Assembly: GCF_032854445.1 (NCBI RefSeq) | Contig: NC_088300.1 | Coordinates: 3,970,001-4,034,000 of the forward strand | Length of the DNA stretch: 64,000 nucleotides | Origin: Liolophura sinensis | Taxonomy: Eukaryota; Mollusca; Polyplacophora; Chitonida; Chitonidae | Direction: 5' to 3' | Shown: positions 48,001-60,500 of the stretch, one piece after another | Layout of the letters: each line of letters starts with the position of its first letter | How positions within the stretch are numbered: position 1 is the first letter of the stretch | The notes under the pieces: model-generated | Databases searched by the model: none | Told to the model about the DNA's origin: nothing | Seen by the model: only the letters and a program-made list of their open reading frames with translations | Made by a program: the position numbers and the translations under genes

Positions 48001-51000
48001 ATTATTGCTCCAAGCATGCAAGCCACATTTGAAAAGCCTATGGCTCCTCTCCGCTCTCGATCCCTAAGGGATGTGCCCATTTTCGAATATGGTCACATCT
48101 GAGGTTCCCGACCTTCTCATGCAAACCACATTTGATAAGCAGCAGTTCTGTTGCCCTGACCCTGACTCCGGTTTCCACTACCCACAGACTTGACTGCCGT
48201 TATATAAGTGACAAATCACGGCAATAATCACAAATAAAATAAAATAATAAATCTATCCCACTAGGCTTCAACAGAGGGAGGATACTTTTGCCCGGCGAGA
48301 GTTCAGCTGGGTAGCATGAAGCAGAGCCTGATCTGTCTGATCAGTTACATTTTCATGGGGTGCCATATCATGATATTGCCTTTGGATGAAATATATTTTT
48401 GACTGGTGCTCTAAAACTGGTGCACAGAGAAACAAGAGTAACTCACATCTGCCAGATAGCGGACGGTGACAGTCCAAATAGAGCTAGATTCAAGCCTGTG
48501 ATCCACACTTGAGCCAAATAAGCCAATGAGGACCCTAGGAAACATCAGAAGATTGAATGCAAAATCTTTATATGTATAATGCTTTTTCCAGTGTAGATTA
48601 TGGAAATGTTAACAATGTATGGAGTTGATGCTTTGACCCCTGTGTTAAACACAAATCAAATAAATGAATGAAATAATGTCATGGAGAAGCAAATGGCTTG
48701 TCTTCTCACTCGTTTTCATTATATTTCAAGGTTACTTAGAGACTTTCTTCATCTCTGTTTGACTTGTTATATCACATGTATGTGCATTGACAGGATTGAA
48801 GACCATGATGATCTGACCCCCATCTTTAACCGTCAGAGTGACATGCTGAGTCGTACTTACGGTGACTTCTTCCTGGGAGAGTTGATTGACGCTCAAGATG
48901 AGCACATGCATTGTTTGGTGGCAGAGGTAAAGTATCGTGTGTGATCACTGATATTTGTGTGGTGGTATGTCAGTGGTTAGAGGTGCCCTTAGGAGTGGTC
49001 GTTAGGGCTCACAAGGAGTTGTTTAAAAGTCTGCATTGGACAGGGAGTTAGTAGATTTCCCTGTTCTCACTGCTTATGGGCATTGTTGACAATAAACTGT
49101 TGATGATTCTAAAATGGCCATTCAACACGTGCAATCCAACATTCGTGGACACCACTTCACCAGTATAAGTCCATATCTGTACGTCACATGTGGGAAAGTT
49201 CGTCAGTAACCGTCCAAAGGTCAGTGGTTTTTGCCGGTCACTCCAGTTTCCTCCACCCATAAAAATATCTGCCATCATATAAGTGAAAAATTTGAGTATG
49301 GGGTAGCAACAATCCAAAAAAATTTTAAAAATGTGATTGAGGTCAAGGTTTGGTTGATCCTGGGTTGCCACATAATCATTGGCAGTATTTATCACATATA
49401 TTGTGGTGATTGTGACTATGGTTGAAAAGCTTCTACCATGTCTTTTTCTATAAGTTTGAACTTGGACATGAAGGTTTTGCTATTGATTACTTGACATGTG
49501 CCTTTAGACAATTAAATGTGAATGAAATGGTTTCGATTTTAAATGTGATGTGAAAATGCGTCTTTGTAACATTTTTACTTGGTACCATAAAGCATTTGAT
49601 GTGTTACAGGTTGATGGGACAGCTATTGGGTTCATGAGTATGAGTGATGATGTGAACGTCAACTTGCTAAATGAATGTTTTGAGCTGGCACCTTTCCATG
49701 GACTGAGGAAGCCGCACCCAGAAGATATGGATTCAGCAGATAAAACCTTCACAGCTACACCACCCACACTGGAAAATCAAGGTGAACACATAGTACTCTA
49801 TGTACAGTTTAATTGTTCACAGAATTAACGCTCTAAAAATTAGTACAATTACCTCGGCATCTCTTTGCCATTGATACAGTTCTTCATCCTCATCAGAATA
49901 TAAAACAGGACCTGGTTTCATAAAACTTCATCATACAATAGCATGATGGACGTTTTCTGTTAAGAGACATTTCATGTTGGGCTTGGCAAAACCAACCAAC
50001 AAGCAATGTACTGGACTTTTGTGAAACAGCGCTGAGTTATTGGAAAGCATAGTGTCATTATTGTACATATTTTGTATATATTTCAGCTGGATGTGTGAAA
50101 TGTCTTTGTAGTGTCTCAGCCAAGTGATAGACCAACATGTGGAGAATCTTCTAAATCCGAAGGTTCTAAAGCTTCTGGAGTCAGCTGCCAGTCAGCTGAT
50201 GAGAGTAAAGAGAGAGAGAAGAAAGCTGATGTGGCCCAGGAGGAACAAGTGCCACAGGATGAGGCCACGGGCAAGCTGCCAGGACATAAAAGCCCACAGG
50301 GTATGCCAATGTGTAAAAGTAATTACGAAAACAAGGATTGAATTGTGCATGCAGCTAAACACCAATATGCAAGACATTGTTGGGGTTAAATTTATTCACT
50401 TCTTCCTATTAGGATATATATCTTAATATATCTTTCATCTTTTCCGCCTGCTACACCTTAAAATAAGCATATTATGTTTCACCATATTGAAATGGACAAG
50501 GAGTTTAACTGGATATGCTGAGTGGTTAGCGTCCTAGCGCACCTCCGGAGTCTCTCCCCAATGCGATTGCTGTGAGTTCAAGTCCAGCTCATGCTGGCTC
50601 TATGTGGTTTTCTCCCACTGCAATGCAGGCTGCCCTCCTATGAGTCAAGTATTTTTGAGTAGGGCGCAAAACACCAATCAAATAAATGACTTGTTATGTT
50701 TCTAAACATAGAATGTCTGTATTGACTTTAATTGCTCAGAGTATACACATTTTGAATGCTTGCCAAGTATAGAAGCTTGATGGCACTGTCTTTTTTCCTG
50801 TTCCATGTTACACTTGGGTGCATATGTAAGTAATAGGTGATACTGTTTCAGCGGATGAGGAGGTGAAGGTTTCTCCCAAGCTGAGTGATGCTAACATGGG
50901 AGGGAGTGCTGCCTCTCTGATCAGTGAGGGCAGTGAGGTGGGCTCGGAAAAATCAGCTGGCTGTCACACCCCTCCTCCATCCAAGAACTCCAGGCCAGGG

Positions 51001-51430
51001 ATTGAGGTCAGTTCACTGCCTAAGGTTATAAAATTTGGGTGGGTTGTTTTACTTAAAGCTTTCAGTAATGTTAATCATTTATTAAGTTCAAATATGGTTG
51101 ATAGACTGTCACAGTAAGGGCGAAATTATCAAGATCAAATGACAAGTCAAGTAAAAAGTAAATCGTAAATCCTGACTAATGAAATGACCTAGCATTGTGG
51201 GTTTACTTGTGGAAAAAAAAGGAACTGGTATTAATGCTGTCCTAAACCTATATATGGTGAGAAGTCTTTGTACCAATTTGCTTGGAGCTGTCCCCCCTTA
51301 ATGATTCAGTTGTATTAGGTATTTCCACTTGTATATGTTAATGTATTATTTTGAAATTTACTCCAATAATAAATCTGTCTGTAACAGTATATATAATATG
51401 TCTCATTTATGACATGGTGCTAATTTTACA

Positions 51431-51517
<87 letters not shown>

Positions 51518-54500
51518 TCACCAAGATTACTAGCAAGGGAAGGTGATTTTCCCAGGCTATTCCTGCTTTCTCCCACCCATGAACCAGACCATTGGATAGG
51601 AGTAAAACACCTGTCAAAGTAGTGAATGAATAATTGATTTTCATGCCAGTATTAACTAAGAAGAGTAAGTGAATCAATTAATCAGTTTTATGGGCAACGA
51701 AACACGATTGCCGGAAGTAAACCATCAACCTTTGGCAAATAAGTGACAAAGCTTTCCCCTCATATAGATATATGTGAAAGACAATGGAGAACAGTGGATG
51801 ACCTGGGGAAATCTTGATGATTCCCTGTCTAAGGCTGGGATTGAGCCAGCGCCTTGTGCGTCCTAGTGATTGAAAATCAGTGATCATAACCACTCTGCCT
51901 CAAGCTCCACTCCCTCATATATGTGGGATACATGCCAATTTACTAAGGAATGTTATGTAAGCAAAATTTCTTGCAGTCTGGCAGCCCAAGGATTCTCAGT
52001 GCAAACCCAGAGACGGCCAAAGCTCAGCTGCCAAAGAGATTTGTACCTGTGTACAAGGGTGGCAATAATGCCTTCTGTGTCCAGCTGTTTTGTGTGGATG
52101 AACGATACGAAATGAGGTAAAGCACCTTCTGCTTCATTTTCAGCTTCCGTATGACCATATATATAACGTATATCAGTACTTCTAAATTCTCATGTGTTGT
52201 ATTAAATTGAAAAACTTGAATTTGTTACTGTCCACACCAAAAGCCAGCTGGAATGGAGATTTTTCTTAATGCTGTCTGGGTTTTTTCAGAGAGCATATAA
52301 TTTATTAGCAGCTGCTATGTTTGTCCATCATTTTTCTATGGAAGGATTACAGTTATAAAGACACAGTTTTAATATTTGATGGGCAGAGATATTTTTCAGA
52401 CATCTGTCATGTGCCAGATGCATTTGTTGAGAGACATGAGGAGTAATTTTATGATTACAAAGCCTGTATTAAGAAATGAAGGGCCAGGAACTTAGTGGCC
52501 ATAGCCTTTATGAATGATTGTAACATTTTACATACTGTAAACTGTAAATTACTGCTTCAGTCAAACTGACATGTATTACAAACTCACTAATAACAGATGT
52601 CACTGCAGGTAGTCATATCAGCACTGAAAAAAAAACACATACACATTTGAGCTGTTTTGGTGGGTTTTAAGTGCATTTTGGCATTTGGGCTGAACGTAGC
52701 CGAATCACCTGAAGATCGTGGTGTGGATCGCAAGAGGTCACAAATATATAGCTGATCACATACTAATGAAGGATCATAGGTTTCGTCTGGATGAGTCGGT
52801 ATTTGGTCCGTTGATTGAATAAAAAACTCAATAACTGGTTATATTTATTCAATTTGAGAACTATTCAAACTTTTATGTAAACTCAATTTGAACATATCCA
52901 AAGTTCTGCAAAGCAGCCTGTTGGGTTATGAGTTATCTCCCTTTTACAGAAATCATTATGATCGTCTGCATTGATTAGATTTAGAAAGGCAATTTTTGGA
53001 AGCAGAAGGCATATGAAACAGGACACATAGTAAGCTTCTTTGATCTCTGCCAAATTGGCCCTCACAAATAATTTGACCTACTTGAACGTCCGATCGTTCT
53101 GTTATTGACATTAGTGTAACACGTGTGACTGCAAGTGAGCGCATGCGGTCTTCCTGGTTTCCTCCCCCTGACGTCAGGTGGCGCTAATATATTCAGCTCC
53201 CTTCAAGGAAAGCATGCAGTTTGCCAGTAGGTTTCGTTTTTAGGAGTCTGAAGATAGACAAATCGCTTATAGGAACGAAATTTAAAACCTTGTTTGCCAG
53301 ATATGAACATTTACCATTGACATTGATTCCAAATAAAAGAACATGGAGAATTGTGCGAGAAAGGACTTCAGCACTTCCGGCTGTTGAGGACCAGCCGTAT
53401 TCGTGACAAGTGACAGTTCATTGATACAAGTAGCAGTGTTTTTTTATCTCTCTAAATATGTAATATTTAATATCGTAGTTAATAGTCAATGGAGTAAATC
53501 ACAATTTGTGGATCTCTTAATTTTCTCATTACTGGTGGCTGATGTTTGCTATAAATTTCATGTGATTAGTAACCTGTCATATCAGACTTCTTTTAGTGAT
53601 TGAAATCTTCGTTCATTTCGACAAGTAAGTCTAATATTTCAAGAGAGTATAGACAATGCACAGAGCATTCATCTGGATGCACAGTTCAGGTTAGATTCTC
53701 GTATACATGTAAGGTGTTGCTTGATTTTTGATTTTCTCAAATGTTTTTTTTTTCCTTTAATAGATCATTTTTGACATGTCCTTTTACAGACTTAGAGTGA
53801 CAACCACATATTCCATAAGCCATAAATGCATGACTATTCTTTCTTGATTCACGACTATTGAATGTTTCTCAAAAGTGATGTCAAGACCAATTGCTCATGT
53901 GAGTCTCTGTCAATCAAGTGACGCTCTAGGTTGTTAGCTTTCTGGGCAGGTCTTCACTGGACTGGTATCCTGAAATACATGTAACAATAACTGCAATGTG
54001 TGCCAATTATCAGTTTGCAGTATCATTTAGGAGGCCAGCTTGAGTTCATATATAGGTAGTGTTATTTACTTAAATCAATGAATTATAGTAATGTACAAAA
54101 ATATTAGATGTTAGTTTCTTGAATGGTCAGTCGAAACAGGAAAAATCTCAATTTCAGTTGAAAGAAAAACTCAGTCTCACCCAGAAAATGGTGGTCGGTA
54201 TGTGGAAAATGGCTTCTATGAATCCCGTGAATGACATCTATATATTGTGGCACAGCATAACTCAACTTATAGTACCCAAAAACCTATGATATTCCATTAC
54301 ACTGAAGGATTGTCTTTCAGGAAAATATATTTTTGGAACTTTAATTCTCTCCTGTGTGTTATTTCAGCCAGATTGAAAAAAATGTATGCTGACGAACACT
54401 AACTTGCATTAGTGCTCAAATAAAGTTCTTAAATGCTTTATGTGCCCTAAAATCACCATTAACCATAAGGCCTTACTGTGACTTTCACTTCATCTCAGGT

Positions 54501-57500
54501 GTTACCTGTTCAATCTTTGGAAAGTCATGGTGCTAAGAAGGGTTGAAGAAAAAGGAGCATGTCTCCACTTTCCTGAACATTTTTCTCAAGTTATATTAAG
54601 TTATTATGGCTCAATTTTCTTTGTTGCACACTAGGCATGTATTTATGTTTTATTTTTATAAAATGCAGTAAAATTATACCAGTGACAAGTGCTGTGTATC
54701 TAAATTCTAAATCATTCTTGAAACTTATCTCGTACCTTAATCAAGTCGATGTTTATGTGTTTTAGATCAGCGGATTTCCTGGAGAAGGCTTTCTCTCTGT
54801 ACCCTGATAAAGAGTTCTGTGTTATCACTGTCCCTCATCTGGTACCAGTATTTCCTCTCCTTCAGAGCTTTGTGGTAAGTTCCTTAGTTTCTGCTTCTAA
54901 TGAAATATGCATCGTGTGCAGTTGTAAGTTTTCTTGCACATAATTTTTTTGTCACAATAACTCGATGGATAATTATATGGGTATTGATAGAAGCATATGA
55001 TAACATGTAAACACTTTGACAGGTAAGAAACATTTTCAGTCCATGCTGTCTTGTACTCTTTATATTCAGTGATGTAATGTGCTCCAGCACACTGTCATGC
55101 TCTCACTCATGTGTTAAAATTTAAGTTGTAAGAATACGTTAGTGACATTAGCATTGCACAAAACACAGTTCTGCCTTGTTTTGTATTCCTGCATGATTTA
55201 GCATTAAGGAAACGTGTCGGTAAAAGATAAACTTTTATACTACTCTTGTTTCACTGGTGATTATGATCTCCACACTCTAAGATCAAATTGCATTTTTTTG
55301 TTTTATTTATTACCATATGTAGCAGAATTTTTCATTTGTATATGAAGATTTTCAGGTTTATTGGTGGCACAAACATTGCAGGACCTTGGAGGTAATCCCA
55401 CAAGATAAACATAATATAATACAATACAAAACATTATATACAGCGAATTATATGGACAGCGAAGCAAAACATGTATTTGTTTTTGATTAGGTTAGGTCTA
55501 TGATTGTACTAGTGCCGTATTTTGTATTCACAGAGAGTAACACCAAGATGTCCTAGTACATTGCCACAGGAGCTCTATGTTTTCAACAGATATGGATTGT
55601 TAAAGTACGTATATAAAACTGAAACACTACTCAGCCATAAGTATGCTGACTTGCAGTTGTCAGTGATGCATGCAAAGTGTGGATCCAAATTTATTTCATA
55701 AGGTCACTTTCATATTTCTTGTGATTTTTATGGTAAAATCTGTTGTGCAAGCTGTTGCACTGTATAGGCGGGCCCATATCTGTAATGATGTTATGATAGT
55801 TTTTATCAACTATTTTTTACTCTGTAAATGTTGCTTCAGAATACACCTTCCTGGCAGAGAGAAAGTCAAATGTATAAATCTGTCATTCATACTGAAAGAA
55901 ATGAAATATTCTTAAGAATATGCTGTATTTAATTTCAGGAATTTCACAGTACGTAGAGCCTGCACTGCAGATTATGAAGGAGTTGAAAAACTTGTGAAGA
56001 CTATTGATTTGCATGAAAATCTCCTGAAAGATTTACAACAGTTTAACAGAGCAAGACGTGATCAGGTAAGAATTACATTTACAGAACAGTGAAAACTTGT
56101 TGCCAGTTGTATTCATGAATCTTGTATTGGGTAGACTGGTATTGATGATGAAAGAATGCTAACTGCGTTCTTCTGAGAAGATAAAGGGTCTTAAACAATC
56201 TAGTTTTTTGATGAATGGTGAATTTGTACAGGAACATAAAGATTTGCTCTTAAAAGCCAGTGGAATAGATTGATGGCAACAACAAAGACAATTAGGAACA
56301 GTGGTTATAGTTTGTGAGGTTGATGGAATGAAATAATTGCACTGTGGAATCATAACTTAAGTCTGCTTTGTTTTTCAGGATGGAACAGAAATCCAGGCAT
56401 TTGTTGCTGAGTGTCAGAAACAGATTGTTGGCATAGCTATCATTAGAAGAGAGGAGGTAAATGCTGTTGTTTTAATGAGGACTTTTACTTTGGGTTCATT
56501 GTACCAATTTGTTCCAGCATAGCATCGACAAATTATCGTTTGTTATGTATTGTACAGTGGTATTTCCTGCACTGGATTTAATGTACATTATGTCTCTTCA
56601 GTCCACACAACCAGTGCAATATTTAGACAACCTGTGTTGAAAATCTAGGCAGATTCCCTACCGAGTAAGTTAAATCCCTGTGATTTCTACAGGCTTATGT
56701 GATTGGTCAGATACCAACAAGCTCTTGTCTCATGATTGGACAAAAACAGTTATTGTCAAGTGTTGTGGGAGGGGGGGAGGTGGCAGTCACTTTGAGCGTG
56801 ATAGATTTGACCTCCCTTTGCATAACGGATTAGAGCTGTGTCACTGAATGTGTTGGTAGTAGAGGGAAAGAACGTAGGCTATATATCCACTGTACTATGG
56901 GGTAACAGTGGTACTGTATTTATATACAGGAGACACCAGTATATATGTCATGAGCTTACAGTTAGTGTATGTGCTTTGAATTGTTCCATGTACCATTCTT
57001 TTTAAGATGCCTTTTTTTTTTCAAATGGCTTACAATAGTAAATGTGCAATGACACTGTTGTATTTGGTGATGTAAATTAATTTTCATTATTAGGATATAG
57101 AGTACATCCGCTCTCATTACAACATTGAGGACTTCATCTACTATAATCACCACAAGAGGGAAGAACATGGACATCTCCACCACTATGCTCTCAGTCCTAT
57201 ATTTCAGCATCTGTCCAAGCATTTCCTCAAGGTAATCCGTCTCAAATAAATACCGGTATAGCGTATGTTGCTGTGGGTCCCTCACTGCCTCAGTGGCCAT
57301 TTTCTTGCCAGTGACATGTGATGGGTACAAGTCAGCTGCAACTGCTAGAAGCTTATTTATTTATTTCTTTGATTGGTGTTTTATGCTGTACTCAAGAATA
57401 TTTCACTTATACGACGGCAGCCAGCATTAAGGTGGGAGGAAATCGTTTGGGGGAAACCCACGACCATCCGCAAGTTGCTGGCGGACCTTCTCACATACGG

Positions 57501-60500
57501 CCGGAGAGGAAGCCAGCATGAGTTGGACTTGAACTCACAGTGACTGCATTGGTGAGAGGCTTCTGGGTCATTACGCTGCGCTAGCACGCTAACTAAATGA
57601 TCCATGGAAGCCCCGCATTAAAACTTAACATTAACATTCTGTGTATTGGATATTCAGAAAGTTGTTGTTTTCTATATGCATAGCTTCACTGTCTTACAAG
57701 TATTTCTTGTACATTACATGCAAATACAAAAAGAAGGCATCAAATCAAATCAAACATTATTATTATTATATTGTATATATCATCAGTACCTATGTCCCTT
57801 TTACCCAAAAAGTGAATTTGATAGTTTTGAACCCGTATGACTGGATATGTCAATGTTGTGTCTGAGAATAGGAGGTGCTGCGTCGTGGCCACAAGACTTG
57901 TCTCTACTACCCACTCTACCCAGCCTATTCCTCTAAAGAGGTGAGTCAGGATGCCTACTGTGTATATATATATTAATCAGCTTGCTTCACGTTGAGAAAA
58001 GTGAGTTAACACTATCCTATTTTTGTTCTCATTTTGGGAAGGTAAAGATAATCATTTTACCTGTATTATGCCATACAGGTTCATTATATGAGGAAAAATA
58101 ACTTTTGGAGCAAATTCTGTTATTTATGAAAAAATCCTTTATGATGATTATATTTATGAAATTTTTTATATGCTGACTGAGAAAAAAAAGTTTAGTGTGA
58201 AAGTTTTACATGTATGAATATTGCCTTATTTTGTGTCAAGGCATTATGCTGTATCAAGAGACACATGTATCTGTACATCACATAGAATGCCATTTTGTGC
58301 ACATGCTGGGCAGTTAACTTTTCCATTCTGACTGATGTAAAGTAGCTTAGTACTTGGCCTGTTTCACATAACGCATGTTGCGTTATGTTCACGCAACAAT
58401 GTAATACCTATGGTACTGGTAACCATGGAAGTTTAGTGCATGTAACGTTACGTGCACTTTGTGAAACGGGTCCCTGGGCTTTAATGCTTTAGTAGAGGCT
58501 TGTGATTTGAACTGGATAATTAAAAATGTTACATATGAAGAATTAACTATATCTGCATTTTCATATGACCTGGTTGTAGACAGTGGAACAGCATTCTCTG
58601 GTGTCCGCTCTCCACGATATGGTTCCTGTCCGCTCACGAAGGCAAATCATCTATCCTTTGGAAGAATTAGGAGAAAATGCTCCATCAAAGAGAGTGTTGG
58701 CAGAGAGAGAGTCTTACGCCCTCAACCACATCAACAGAAAACTGGTTCTTGAACCAAAGGTAAAAATTGCCCATAATCACAAGGGGCGCTGCGTCGCATC
58801 TCAAATTTGAATTTTTTTTTGGCACTCTTTTATTGCACGGATTTGTGATGTCTTGTCCTGGCTTGGTTTTAATAATTACCATATTTCATCTACATATAAT
58901 TATATGTAATTGTAAAAGATGTTAATATTATATCTATATTATACTCGTCCTGTAATGTGGTGTTACCAGAGAACTTGTGGGATTTAGAATGAATTTAAGC
59001 CCTAGTAAAAATCATTATCGAAACTTAAGGATTTTAACTTCAGGATGTTTCCTTGATTTGATAGTTTAGTTTACCTTTAAATTATTAAACACATATTCTC
59101 TGACACTACATGTAATATTAGTCCTGCTGGTTTCTGTGAGAACTGACGTGGAGTGCACAAAGTCATTTTAAATTTATATGAAAACTTAAAACCTGCAGTG
59201 CACAGTTCATGTCCTCCAGTGTTCAAATTTTTATATTTGTCTGAACCTAACATTTGCTGAGTGTTCCCAATTTTAACCTGTATGGTACTTAAGTTTTTAA
59301 AACATTTTTTTACTTAGTTAGAACTGTCTTCCGTGTGGAATCCACAAAGTTCTTTATTCTTTTCCTTACAGTGTGTGTAAAGAAACGCTTTAGCAGCTAA
59401 TCCCACTTGTATAGTTTGTTCTAAGCTCTACACTATAATTATTCTTCTGTCAGAGCATACTAAAGATTCATGCACTTTGATTACATGTAAGTCTTGTCTC
59501 ATTTTTGAAAGGTTTCTAACTTTAAATATATGAGGGTAACTGATTCGTCCGTGTGTGGATTCATATGTTATGCTTGATATGTACATCTACAAATTAATAC
59601 ATAACTACATTATACATTTGTAAGTCTCTGCGCTAAATATTTTATAACTGTAAATAAAGGATTAAAGAAAATAAAAACGTTTCACTCTGAGAACCTTTAG
59701 AACATAATGTGAAGGAAGTAAAACAGAAGCTTATATAATTACATACCTGTAAGCTTTTCTGAGGATTGTTTCGTGATTTAGAATAATTTGTTACATTCAG
59801 GAAAGGGATGAGATGGAAATTTAAGGTCCTTGTGAGGGGCTAAGTGTATGTCCCCATTTCAGAGATAAAGACATGCCACTGGTGACATATTTATGAAATT
59901 TATTTATGGAAATCAAATATTCGTTAATGAATAATTAATCTTTTCAAAGAGTAAGCTTGTATTGATTTACAACTACCTCAGATACTTTCTCCTGTCCTTT
60001 GTTGGGTAAGTGTTGCATTGCATGACATCATATTCTGTGAGATCAAATACGTAACCGTCATGTATTTTCATCTTATTGGGCATTGAGATGCACATAGCAT
60101 TAATTGTCTAGAGCTTTATGGATGAGAATGGCATGCAAGATATCTGTTTGGATGAAACTGTCAGAAAAGAAAGAAAGTTATACATGCAACCACAATCAAC
60201 ATAAAGTTGGCAGTTAATCTCTGAGACAACAAAGTTAATGGGGAAGTAAACAGCTGTCATTTGTCTGAGCATGTCACAAATATCAAGTTCATAAGTGCAC
60301 GTTAATTAAACTTCACATACTTGTATTATAACAGTATTAACAACTGGACTTACACAGATATTATAAAATTTGTGCAACTGCTTAAACATGATTAGAGCTG
60401 ACAGACATGTTGTCATGTGTACAAGAGCTAATGTTGTTGGTAGCCTCTTTGACCTCAGGAAGAATTTATCCCAGAGTCATCTGTGTAATGATCTAAATTT

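Noticed and set aside
51826-51906. tRNA gene
   Set aside because: The box-A/box-B-like sequence is the head of a minus-strand SINE; no complete cloverleaf is seen.
52880-53410. CpG-containing segment with a 61-residue frame in CFAP61 intron 8
   Set aside because: It may be a transposon remnant, but I found no terminal repeats, second copy or domain in the window.
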